From NCBI RefSeq assembly GCF_016107535.1, contig NZ_JABASQ010000017.1:1-63230 (forward strand): a stretch of 63,230 nucleotides of DNA, read 5' to 3'. Source of the stretch: Psychrobacter cibarius (GTDB lineage Bacteria; Pseudomonadota; Gammaproteobacteria; Pseudomonadales; Moraxellaceae). Positions 55,231 through 63,230 of this stretch are shown here, one piece after another. The notes beneath the pieces are model-generated. The model had not been told where the DNA came from. It ran no database searches and saw nothing but the letters and a program-made list of their open reading frames with translations. A program made the position numbers and the translations under genes. Positions within the stretch are counted from its first letter, which is position 1, and every line of letters begins with the position of its first letter.

Positions 55231-55771
55231 GCGTTTAGGGTTATTGATTGGCGTGGCAGGCATTGCCGCGCTGGTTTTTTTTATGCTATGGCATCTCTTT
55301 GTCCGTCAGCCTGTGGTGGAAGTGCGTGTCGCAGGCGTTGATGGTGCTAACGACAAGGTTTGCTACTTTGTCGAGCCAAATTTTCAACTGCGCTGGATAC
55401 ACTCTGTAGAAAAACAATGGTGGGAAGAGCAATACCAACGTATAGACGGCAGCAGTACAGAAGACGCTGAATTGCTGCTGACAACCACTTATTTTGAAGC
55501 TTTTGGGGCAGGTACACCCTCAACCGAAGCACTTGCTCCCATACAAAAACCTGGCTATCTGGGTTATCAAATCAATGAGAAATTGCCTAATCTCAATTGG
55601 GTGGTCTCACGGCTTACCAAAGGTGAGATTGACTATGGTAACTACCAGATGCTCATTCATCGCTGGGTGCCAGACTATTCTGAAGTAACGATCATGCCGA
55701 CAACGTATGGTTTCATTGATAGATTTAACAAGGATTTGTGTCATGAACTCCCAAGTGATGGATCACAATAA
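55211..55771 (+). CDS. DUF1850 membrane-anchored protein of the TRAP operon
   Basis: About 186 residues, starting at ATG 55208 or 55211 inside the end of the TAXI gene (overlap ~20 bases). One N-terminal membrane helix (LLIGVAGIAALVFFMLWHLF) leads to a periplasmic beta-rich domain (FQLRWIHSVEKQWWEEQY, the family's conserved HSVE motif). DUF1850 proteins lie between TAXI receptors and fused TRAP permeases; their role is unknown, perhaps in coupling the receptor to the permease. The next gene overlaps its 3' end. Confidence 0.82.
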   Translation: MSKQLNKRLGLLIGVAGIAALVFFMLWHLFVRQPVVEVRVAGVDGANDKVCYFVEPNFQLRWIHSVEKQWWEEQYQRIDGSSTEDAELLLTTTYFEAFGAGTPSTEALAPIQKPGYLGYQINEKLPNLNWVVSRLTKGEIDYGNYQMLIHRWVPDYSEVTIMPTTYGFIDRFNKDLCHELPSDGSQ

Positions 55772-57833
55772 TGTGACAACGATGTCAGATAACCATATCA
55801 ATAACGACTTGCCTATACATTCCAACACGGATGCTGATACTCAGGTCGACGCTGAACTTGAGGCGCAAGCCCACAATAAAGCCATATTAGAAAAGTATGA
55901 TAGAGAATCCATCACAAGGCACATCACTCAAGGACCAGTGAAGTATTTTATCGCTGGACTTTGCATTTTATATTCACTGTTTCATTTATATATCACCTTT
56001 AATCCCATGCCAGCGCTGCTACAGCGCTCTGTACACGTGGGCATTGGTTTTGCCTTAATTTTCTTAATTTTTCCAGCAAGTAAAAAAAGCAGCCGTCAGC
56101 GCGTCGCATGGTATGACTGGATATGGTTTGCCCTGTCATTGTCTGGCATGGCTTATCTGATATATGAATATCAAGATATCGTGACCTCACGTGGCGGTAT
56201 GGCCAATCAGATGGATGTAATATTTTCGCTGATTACAGTGGTCTGCGTATTAGAAGGTAGTCGCCGTATCACAGGTTGGATTCTACCGATATTGGCAGGC
56301 ATATTCTTGGCCTATCCGTTTGTCAGCCATTTGGATTTTATGCCAGACCGGTTACTGACTCGTCCTTATGACATGGGTGACATTTTTGGTCAATTATTCC
56401 TAAAAACCGAAGGTTTATATTCTGTTGCGATTGGTGCATCGGTCACTTTTATCTTCTTATTCATTCTTTTTGGTGCATTCTTAGCGCGCTCGGGAATGGG
56501 GCAGCTGTTTAATGATTTGGCATTGGCAATTGCGGGTCATAAAAAAGGCGGGCCTGCAAAAGTAGCGGTGATTTCTAGTGGTTTTATGGGCAGTATTAAT
56601 GGCTCTGCTTTGTCAAACGTAGTCAGTACTGGTGCCTTTACCATTCCGCTCATGAAAAAGGTTGGTTACCACAAAGATTTTGCGGGTGCCGTTGAGGCAA
56701 GTGCCTCTGTTGGCGGGCAAATATTACCGCCGATTATGGGCGCGAGTGCCTTTATCATGGCGGAGACAACAGGCTTGCCGTATAGCACAATTGCGTTGGC
56801 GGCCTTATTGCCAGCGATATTGTATTATCTGGGCGTCATTGCGCAGGTGCATTTTCGCGCTGGTCGTCGCGATCTAAAAGGTATCGCTAAAGAAAGCTTG
56901 CCAGCCGTGAAAGAAGTGTTAAAAGCCCGCGGTCATATGCTGCTACCGATTGTATTTTTGATTTTCTTATTAATCAGAAACGTGCCCGTTGGTTATGCAG
57001 CGGCTTATACCATTGGTTTTACTGTCGTAGTTAGTATGCTGCGTAAAGAAACTAGAATGGGTTTCTCTGACATTTTGGGGGCATTAGAAGATGGTGCACG
57101 CCAGTCGCTCGCGGTAATGGCTGCTTGTGCAGTCGTCGGTATTATTATCGGAGTCGTGAGTCTAACCAGCTTTGGAACGGTGATGACCTCATCAATTGTC
57201 ACACTTGGTGCAGGGTCGTTATTTTTCACACTCATTTTGACCATGCTTGCCTCGATGGTATTGGGCATGGGACTACCGTCTATTCCTGCCTATATTATTA
57301 CGGCAACGATGGCAGCACCAGCCTTAGCTGGTTTTGATATTCCAATTTTGTCGGCGCACATGTTTGTTTTCTACTTTGGTATTTTTGCCAATATTACACC
57401 GCCCGTGTGTCTAGCCGCCTTTGCTGGTGCGGGTATATCTGGTGGCGATCCGATGAAGACAGGGTTCTTATCGCTCAAACTGGCACTCGCTGGATTTATC
57501 GTACCGTTTATGTTTATCTATAGTCCAGCGATGTTAATGATTGATCCTACTGGGCTTGCGGTAACTACTAAGGACTTCCCGCTACCACCTATTATCGATA
57601 TTGTCACGGTAGTATTGACGTCAATTACGGGTGTTCTCGCACTTAGTGCGGCATTAGAGGGTTATTTTAAAAGCGATATGAGCCCAGTAACACGCGTTAT
57701 TTTGGCAATCGGAGCTTTGCTGTTAATCTATCCTGGAATAACAACTGGTCTAGTGGGTGGCGTGATCGTTATTGCTATCGCCATCCTTAATACTAGAAAC
57801 AGTGGCGAGCCAACGCCCACTTTAACCATTTAA
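55743..57833 (+). CDS. TRAP transporter fused permease (4TM/12TM)
   Basis: About 696 residues. The start MNSQVMDHNN is preceded by AAGGA; earlier starts overlap more of the DUF1850 gene. A ~60-residue polar N-terminal tail precedes a DctQ-like four-helix part, joined to the DctM-like twelve-helix part (VAVISSGFMGSINGSALSNVVSTGAFTIPLMKK, ASASVGGQILPPIMGASAFIMAE, MLASMVLGMGLPSIPAYIITATMAAPAL, in parts). It is a sodium- or proton-driven importer using the TAXI receptor. Last gene of the operon. Confidence 0.93.
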   Translation: MNSQVMDHNNVTTMSDNHINNDLPIHSNTDADTQVDAELEAQAHNKAILEKYDRESITRHITQGPVKYFIAGLCILYSLFHLYITFNPMPALLQRSVHVGIGFALIFLIFPASKKSSRQRVAWYDWIWFALSLSGMAYLIYEYQDIVTSRGGMANQMDVIFSLITVVCVLEGSRRITGWILPILAGIFLAYPFVSHLDFMPDRLLTRPYDMGDIFGQLFLKTEGLYSVAIGASVTFIFLFILFGAFLARSGMGQLFNDLALAIAGHKKGGPAKVAVISSGFMGSINGSALSNVVSTGAFTIPLMKKVGYHKDFAGAVEASASVGGQILPPIMGASAFIMAETTGLPYSTIALAALLPAILYYLGVIAQVHFRAGRRDLKGIAKESLPAVKEVLKARGHMLLPIVFLIFLLIRNVPVGYAAAYTIGFTVVVSMLRKETRMGFSDILGALEDGARQSLAVMAACAVVGIIIGVVSLTSFGTVMTSSIVTLGAGSLFFTLILTMLASMVLGMGLPSIPAYIITATMAAPALAGFDIPILSAHMFVFYFGIFANITPPVCLAAFAGAGISGGDPMKTGFLSLKLALAGFIVPFMFIYSPAMLMIDPTGLAVTTKDFPLPPIIDIVTVVLTSITGVLALSAALEGYFKSDMSPVTRVILAIGALLLIYPGITTGLVGGVIVIAIAILNTRNSGEPTPTLTI

Positions 57834-57871
57834 GACGTTGCGGTTGAAGGTTTTAAAAATCTATTAAAGCT

Positions 57872-57912
57872 AAAAAAAGGGTGAATAACATAAAATGTTA
57901 TTCACCCTTTTT
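57872..57912. terminator. Bidirectional terminator between TRAP operon and lipA
   Basis: AAAAAGGGTGAATAACAT pairs with ATGTTATTCACCCTTTTT, a very long perfect stem with a short AAA loop and T/A runs on either side. Confidence 0.9.
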
Positions 57913-57959
57913 ACATGCTCAACTTAATTTTTAAGCATTAGCTCATTAAACCCCGACAC

Positions 57960-59003
57960 TTAGCAGCCAAGTTTGCCTTCTGCTGCCAATGCTTTTTTAC
58001 TACGGATTGGCGCTGGGCATTCTTCGCCGTAGTACTGACGATCGGCAAAGTAGCTTGAGCGTACCATTGGGCCTGCCCAAATGTTAAAGAAGCCGATTTT
58101 TTTACCATAATCCATATAACGCTGGAACTCGTCTGGATGGACATAACGATCGACAGGCGCATGGTTTTTGCTGGGTTGCAGATACTGACCAACCGTAATC
58201 ATATCCACGTTATGTGCTTTTAGGTCATCAAGCAATGCATAGATTTCTTCTTCAGTTTCACCAAGACCGACCATAAAACCGCACTTGGTCGCGATATCAG
58301 GGCGCCGCTCTTTATACAGCTTGAGCAAATCTAACGAATGCTGATAATCAGAACCTGGACGGAAGGCTTTATATAAACGAGGCACGGTTTCGATGTTATG
58401 GTTAAAGACATCTGGCGGTGTTTCAGTCAACAAGTCTAGCGCGATATCCATACGACCACGGAAATCGGGTACCAATATTTCGATCAAGCAATTCGGGCTA
58501 AGTGCGCGAGATTCATTGAGCACTTCTACGAAATGCGCCGCGCCGCCATCTTTTAGATCGTCACGATCCACAGAGGTGATTACCGCATACTTAAGCTGCA
58601 AACCTAAAATAGTCTCGGCAGTGTGGCGCGGCTCATCTGCATCTAGCTCATTCGGACGACCATGACCGACGTCACAGAACGGGCAGCGACGGGTACAGAT
58701 ATCACCCATAATCATAAAGGTCGCGGTGCCATCAGCGAAGCACTGCGGCAGGTTAGGGCAGGCCGCTTCCTCACAGACCGTGTATAGCTTCTGCTCACGC
58801 AAGGTTGCTTTGATACGAGCCACTTCAGCGGGCGAGGACATTTTAACCCGAATCCAATCTGGCTTTTTCTTTGCCTCGATGGTCGGAATCACTTTAATTG
58901 GGATACGGGCAACTTTATCATAGCCACGTAGTTTTTCGCCTTGAATGGCTTTTTTAGGTTTGACCTTAGCAGCAGGCACATGTGTTTGTACGGCAGTTGT
59001 CAT
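57960..59003 (-). CDS. lipA: Lipoyl synthase LipA
   Basis: 347 residues. It carries the auxiliary cluster motif [12 protein letters not shown] (~residue 80), the radical SAM motif [19 protein letters not shown] and [15 protein letters not shown], plus the C-terminal VRSSYFAD serine ligand region. It inserts two sulfurs into octanoyl chains on lipoyl domains. The N-terminal ~35 residues are a basic, less conserved tail. lipB is not adjacent. Single gene. Confidence 0.96.
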   Translation of the reverse strand: MTTAVQTHVPAAKVKPKKAIQGEKLRGYDKVARIPIKVIPTIEAKKKPDWIRVKMSSPAEVARIKATLREQKLYTVCEEAACPNLPQCFADGTATFMIMGDICTRRCPFCDVGHGRPNELDADEPRHTAETILGLQLKYAVITSVDRDDLKDGGAAHFVEVLNESRALSPNCLIEILVPDFRGRMDIALDLLTETPPDVFNHNIETVPRLYKAFRPGSDYQHSLDLLKLYKERRPDIATKCGFMVGLGETEEEIYALLDDLKAHNVDMITVGQYLQPSKNHAPVDRYVHPDEFQRYMDYGKKIGFFNIWAGPMVRSSYFADRQYYGEECPAPIRSKKALAAEGKLGC

Positions 59004-59151
59004 AATAAAGTATCTCTTAACCCTTTATAGCATAAGGGTTTATGGAATTATTAGAATGTGTTGTGAGTGAGGACATTATAGCAGAAACTTAGGGGCTAAT
59101 TTTCAATGAATAATGTTTAACTGATCATTTTGAGGTGGATCATTAAGGCTA

Positions 59152-59175
59152 CTATGGTTTGTCTCGCAACCATAG
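59152..59175. terminator. Possible terminator after the CMD-family gene
   Basis: CTATGGTT and AACCATAG form an eight-base stem with an eight-base loop, immediately past the stop at 59178. The T tract is weak, so this is tentative. Confidence 0.4.
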
Positions 59176-59177
59176 TT

Positions 59178-59633
59178 TTAAATATCTATATCAATATTCA
59201 ACTCATTCAGGGTTTCTATGGCAGCACGAAACGCTTCTTGGGTGGCAGGTGCCCCGCAATAAGGCAAGCTGTGCATTAATACTTCTCGAATCTCAGCGAC
59301 ACTTGCGCCATTATTGATGGCACCTCGAATGTGCCCTTTTAGCTCGGTGGGGCTTTTTTGCGCAATTAAAAAAGCAATAGTGATTAATGAGCGGTATTTG
59401 CGTGGTAATACTGAGTCATCTTGCCATGTGCTGCCCCAAGCGTGTTCAATAATCCAGTCTTGTAACGGCTGAGTAAATCCAGTTGCCCCGTCAAGCGAGC
59501 GTTTAACATGTGCTGCGCCCATGACGTCAGTACGAACTTTGAGACCGTTTTGATAATTAGCGTTACTTTTTATATTACTGTTTTCCATATCGCTGTTTTC
59601 CCTATTTTTGTTTTCCATTGCACTACTATCCAT
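59178..59633 (-). CDS. Carboxymuconolactone decarboxylase-family protein
   Basis: 151 residues with a CMD domain resembling PcaC: FTQPLQDWIIEHAWGSTWQDDSVLPRKYRSLITIAFLIAQ and ELKGHIRGAINNGASVAEIREVLMHSLPYCGAPATQEAF, with the GHIRGA helix and a C-terminal cysteine. It lacks the paired CxxC of peroxidase-type AhpD proteins. The N-terminal ~25 residues (MENKNRENSDMENSN) are Asn/Glu-rich, and the true start could be one of several internal ATGs. No aromatic-degradation genes are nearby, so the reaction is uncertain. Confidence 0.8.
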   Translation of the reverse strand: MDSSAMENKNRENSDMENSNIKSNANYQNGLKVRTDVMGAAHVKRSLDGATGFTQPLQDWIIEHAWGSTWQDDSVLPRKYRSLITIAFLIAQKSPTELKGHIRGAINNGASVAEIREVLMHSLPYCGAPATQEAFRAAIETLNELNIDIDI

Positions 59634-60073
59634 ATCATCATCCTTAATATTTATTCATTTAGTATATGGCTAATAAAAGCTGTTTTTTCAAGCGCTATTT
59701 TTCTAAGTGATATTTTCTCTAAGCTATCGTATCAAGATGACATTTTATCAAATAATATCCTACAAAGCGTCTAGCAGGCACAGCGTATTTATTTACTCAT
59801 AAATCGAGGGGTGCTTGACTAAAATGACAAGCTGTATATCGATTGGGCAAGGCTGCTCAATCATATTGTTGATGGTACTATTTATATAATAAATGTTCAA
59901 TATGAGCCCTTTATACCCGCTTTATGAGCCTTTTAAAGGCTGAGCCATTAACATTTAGGGCGTTTTAAGCTATGATTGCACCAATAATTATTTCATCTAG
60001 TATATAGACGCAGGCGGTCATGCTGACTACCCACGTAATGTACTAATACTCCCAACTGACGAGGACGACTATT
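59634..60073. other. Intergenic region upstream of acnB
   Basis: About 440 AT-rich bases without a gene. A TATAAT lies at 59885-59890, but no good -35 precedes it. No terminator or repeat is obvious. Confidence 0.5.
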
Positions 60074-62677
60074 GTGTTAGAAGCTTATCGTAAACATGTC
60101 GAAGAACGTGCTGAGCTAGGAACGGTTCCGCTACCACTGAATGAAAAACAAGTAGCAGAGTTGGTCGAACTACTAAAGAATCCACCAGCAGGCGAAGATG
60201 CGTTCTTGATGAACCTGCTAGAAAACCGTATTCCTGCTGGCGTTGACCAAGCGGCTTACGTTAAAGCGGCGTTTTTAGCAGCGATTCTTAAGGGTGAAAC
60301 CTCTTCACCACTTATTAGCAAGCAAAAAGCCGTTCAAATCCTAGGCACGATGCAAGGTGGCTACAACGTTCAACCATTGGTTGCTGCACTGGATGACGCG
60401 GAAGTGGCACAAGATGCTGCTGAAGCGTTGAAAAAGACATTGCTGGTGTTTGACGCGTTCAATGACGTGACTGAAAAAGCAGAAGCGGGCAATGCTATCG
60501 CTAAAGAAGTGGTTCAATCTTGGGCTGACGCTGAATGGTTCTTGAACCGTGATGCTGTACCAGAAAAGACGACTTACACGACGTTTAAAGTGACTGGCGA
60601 AACCAACACCGATGACTTGTCGCCTGCGCAAGATGCGTGGAGCCGTCCTGATATCCCATTGCATTCATTGGCTATGCACAAAAACTCTCGCGACGGCATC
60701 ACTGCTGACGAAGAGGGCGTTGTCGGTCCAATGAAGCAGATCGAAGCGCTTAAAGAAAAAGGCCATCCGCTCGCTTATGTTGGTGACGTGGTAGGTACAG
60801 GCTCTAGCCGTAAATCTGCGACCAACTCAGTATTGTGGCTCATGGGCGATGATATCCCGAACGTGCCAAACAAACGTGGCGGCGGTCTAGTACTTGGTAA
60901 CAATATTGCTCCTATCTTCTTTAACACTATGGAAGATTCTGGCGCATTGCCAATCGAAAAAGTAGCCGTTGATAACCTAAACATGGGTGATGTATTTGAC
61001 ATCTATCCGTATGAAGGCAAAATCACTAAGCATGATTCTGATGAAGTGTTGTCTACGTTCAAATTGAACTCACCAACATTGCTTGATGAAGTTCGTGCTG
61101 GCGGTCGTATTCCATTGATCGTTGGTCGTGGTTTGACCAATCGTGCCCGCGCGTACATGGGTCTTGGACATTCAGATATCTTTGCTAAGCCAGAAGAGCC
61201 AGTTGATACGGGTAAAGGTTTTACTCTAGCGCAAAAAATGGTCGGCAAAGCTTGTGGTCTAGAGGGCGTACGTCCGGGCATGTACTGTGAACCTAAAATG
61301 ACGACTGTAGGATCGCAGGATACGACTGGTCCGATGACTCGTGATGAGCTAAAAGATTTGGCTTGCCTAGGTTTCCAAGCAGACTTAGTAATGCAGTCAT
61401 TCTGTCATACGGCGGCTTATCCAAAACCAGTTGACGTTGAGACTCAGCACACACTACCTGACTTTATCATGAACCGTGGCGGCGTAAGCTTACGTCCTGG
61501 TGATGGTATCATTCATAGCTGGTTGAACCGTATGCTACTTCCAGATACCGTTGGTACTGGTGGTGACTCGCATACGCGTTTCCCAATGGGTATCTCATTC
61601 CCAGCAGGTTCTGGTTTAGTAGCATTCGCAGCAGCGACTGGTGTTATGCCACTTGATATGCCTGAATCTGTCCGTGTACGCTTCGTTGGCGAACGTCAGG
61701 CTGGTATCACGCTACGTGACCTAGTACATGCGATTCCTTATCAAGCGATTAAAGAAGGTCTATTGACCGTTGATAAGAAAGGCAAGATCAACGAGTTCAA
61801 TGGTCGTATCTTAGAGATCGAAGGTTTAGAAGATTTGACCGCTGAGCAAGCGTTTGAATTGTCTGATGCCTCAGCTGAGCGTAGTGCTGCTGGTTGTACC
61901 ATCACTTTGTCTGAAGCGTCAGTGACTGAGTACTTAAACTCAAACATCACGCTACTTAAGTGGATGATCTCAGAAGGCTATGGCGATGCGCGTACGATTA
62001 GCCGTCGTATCGAGCAAATGCAAGAGTGGCTAGCGAACCCAAGCCTATTGCGTGCTGATGCCGATGCTGAATACGCCATCGATATGACTATCGATATGAG
62101 CACTATCAAAGAGCCTATCCTTTGCTGCCCGAACGATCCAGACGATGCAAAAACATTGGCTGATGTCGCTGGCGATACCATTGATGAAGTGTTCATTGGC
62201 TCATGTATGACCAACATCGGTCATTTCCGCGCTGCGGGTAAACTGCTACAAGACGTACCAGCAGGTAGTTTGAAAACTCGTCTATGGATTGCGCCACCTA
62301 CTAAGATGGATGCGCGTCAGTTGATGGAAGAAGGTTACTACAACATCTACGCTCAAGCAGGCGCTCGTACTGAAATGCCAGGTTGTTCGCTATGTATGGG
62401 TAACCAAGCACGTATCGCACCGAAATCTACGGCGGTATCGACGTCTACTCGTAACTTCCCGAACCGTTTGGGTCAAGGCGCTAACGTATATCTAGCTTCT
62501 GCCGAGCTTGCAGCAGTCGCAGCGGTACTTGGTAAATTGCCAACCAACGAAGAATATCAGCAGTATGCTGGTATGCTTGATAGCATGGGCGAGGAAGTGT
62601 ATCAGTATATGAACTTCGATCGTATGGATTCTTATACTGAAGAAGCCGACAAAATTAACGTTGCTCAATTGACCTAA
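60074..62677 (+). CDS. acnB: Aconitate hydratase B
   Basis: 867 residues, the usual AcnB length and domain order: N-terminal HEAT-like domain ([15 protein letters not shown]), swivelling domain, then the catalytic part. [4Fe-4S] cysteines are in [15 protein letters not shown] and [13 protein letters not shown]; the Ser-Arg substrate contacts [10 protein letters not shown] are present. It interconverts citrate and isocitrate in the TCA cycle. The apo-form of AcnB binds mRNA in E. coli. Translation begins at GTG 60074 with GAGGA upstream. Single gene with a terminator. Confidence 0.96.
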   Translation: MLEAYRKHVEERAELGTVPLPLNEKQVAELVELLKNPPAGEDAFLMNLLENRIPAGVDQAAYVKAAFLAAILKGETSSPLISKQKAVQILGTMQGGYNVQPLVAALDDAEVAQDAAEALKKTLLVFDAFNDVTEKAEAGNAIAKEVVQSWADAEWFLNRDAVPEKTTYTTFKVTGETNTDDLSPAQDAWSRPDIPLHSLAMHKNSRDGITADEEGVVGPMKQIEALKEKGHPLAYVGDVVGTGSSRKSATNSVLWLMGDDIPNVPNKRGGGLVLGNNIAPIFFNTMEDSGALPIEKVAVDNLNMGDVFDIYPYEGKITKHDSDEVLSTFKLNSPTLLDEVRAGGRIPLIVGRGLTNRARAYMGLGHSDIFAKPEEPVDTGKGFTLAQKMVGKACGLEGVRPGMYCEPKMTTVGSQDTTGPMTRDELKDLACLGFQADLVMQSFCHTAAYPKPVDVETQHTLPDFIMNRGGVSLRPGDGIIHSWLNRMLLPDTVGTGGDSHTRFPMGISFPAGSGLVAFAAATGVMPLDMPESVRVRFVGERQAGITLRDLVHAIPYQAIKEGLLTVDKKGKINEFNGRILEIEGLEDLTAEQAFELSDASAERSAAGCTITLSEASVTEYLNSNITLLKWMISEGYGDARTISRRIEQMQEWLANPSLLRADADAEYAIDMTIDMSTIKEPILCCPNDPDDAKTLADVAGDTIDEVFIGSCMTNIGHFRAAGKLLQDVPAGSLKTRLWIAPPTKMDARQLMEEGYYNIYAQAGARTEMPGCSLCMGNQARIAPKSTAVSTSTRNFPNRLGQGANVYLASAELAAVAAVLGKLPTNEEYQQYAGMLDSMGEEVYQYMNFDRMDSYTEEADKINVAQLT

Positions 62678-62711
62678 TATTTGCTTTAAAGCTAATTAGT
62701 AAGATAAAAAT

Positions 62712-62740
62712 AAACCCCGTATCGTGATGATGCGGGGTTT
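62712..62740 (+). terminator. Terminator of acnB
   Basis: AAACCCCG and CGGGGTTT form the stem around a 13-base loop with further pairing; T-rich sequence follows. Confidence 0.85.
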
Positions 62741-62866
62741 ATTTTGTTTTATGGTGAAGAAATTAGTTGACATATACGTCATATATTATCGCATGTGTCA
62801 TTTGTTAGCATCTATTCAACTTAGATATATGTATAATCAACAAATCAAACTAATGTAGGAAGAAGA

Positions 62867-63160
62867 ATGAGTTTTTCAATAGAAATATTATTAGGTTGTT
62901 TAGCAGTGATAGCAGCTATTACTGTACCACTCATTATCTATTTCCTGCAAAAAAGTAAAAAAAGATTAGCTTATGAAATTGTTTCAAATACACAGTTAGT
63001 CGGAGTGAAAAGCGAGGTTCAAAATAAAATTAAAATATATTATGAAAATAAACTTGTAGAAAATGTGCATCTGCTACTTATTAGAATTATAAATAACGGT
63101 AATCAGTCTATATCAATAGGGGATTTCGCCAAACGAATTGATATTAGGGCGTGTCCCTAA
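62867..63160 (+). pseudogene. Hypothetical membrane-anchored protein, truncated by an element end
   Basis: It starts with a good ATG (AGGAAGAAGA upstream). One N-terminal helix (IEILLGCLAVIAAITVPLIIYFLQ) is followed by a soluble part (LAYEIVSNTQLVGVKSEVQNKIKIYYENKLVENVHLLLIRIINNG, in parts). The last residues (IRACP) are encoded by the end sequence of an insertion element starting near 63145. The natural protein was probably longer. The family is known only as hypothetical proteins with this helix-plus-beta layout. Confidence 0.6.
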
Positions 63161-63230
63161 TTCAGTTTGCAATGAATCATAGTACAAGCTAGATACAGCA
63201 TAGACTTATAATTACGAGCCAATTTTTCGT
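63145..63230. mobile_element. Left end of an insertion sequence (runs off the window)
   Basis: TAGGGCGTGTCCCTAATTCAG begins here. Its first 11 bases (TAGGGCGTGTC) match the terminal repeats of the 174-bp elements. It cuts the reading frame of the preceding gene. Family and transposase lie outside the window. Confidence 0.55.

Noticed and set aside
1..63230. CRISPR array, prophage or integrase
   Set aside because: No regularly spaced repeats, cas-like genes, phage structural genes or integrase were seen; tRNA-Asn has no duplicated 3' end that I could find.

Overview
The window reads as chromosomal DNA of a Psychrobacter-like gammaproteobacterium (Moraxellaceae). This is inferred from gene content, not from an rRNA or marker search: a type VI secretion (T6SS) locus carrying a TagX-type peptidoglycan hydrolase as in Acinetobacter, moderate-to-low GC, and housekeeping genes (uvrB, recJ, lipA, acnB, dapD, queE, dps) of gammaproteobacterial type.

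Positions 1-19100 hold part of a T6SS. A leftward operon encodes an unassigned inner-membrane protein, TssM, TagF, an OmpA-like protein and a long VgrG. It ends in an AT-rich cargo tail: a small protein with a hydrophobic segment, a small exported protein, an intact lipoprotein, a frameshifted paralogue of that lipoprotein, and a VgrG scrap. I read the tail as effector/immunity cargo swapped onto the vgrG 3' end. A divergent rightward operon encodes TagX, a lipoprotein in the TssJ position, TssK and TssL. Sheath, baseplate, Hcp and ClpV genes are not in the window. tRNA-Asn with a strong promoter lies just beyond tssL.

Positions 19700-32900 are metabolic and stress genes. They include an aspartate-type aminotransferase and a five-gene lipid-modification cluster (SDR, FAD oxidoreductase, DUF1365, cyclopropane fatty acid synthase, DUF2177). 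A thioesterase, a cation-diffusion transporter and a DUF2059 protein follow, then divergent dps and uvrB, which share a striking pair of palindromic sites.

Positions 32900-44900 carry a HEPN-like protein, two tandem HisC-like aminotransferases, small hypotheticals, recJ, two tandem UPF0126/TRIC-family membrane proteins, an EamA-type exporter and queE. Two copies of a 174-bp terminal-inverted-repeat element sit here, each between a pair of tandem paralogues.

Positions 45000-63230 contain dapD, an alpha/beta hydrolase and an amidohydrolase lipoprotein. An arsenosugar-type operon (arsS, DUF547, two glycosyltransferases) converges with a methylthioadenosine phosphorylase gene. A TRAP-TAXI transporter operon, lipA, a carboxymuconolactone-decarboxylase-family gene and acnB follow. 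The last gene appears truncated by the end of an insertion sequence that runs off the window.
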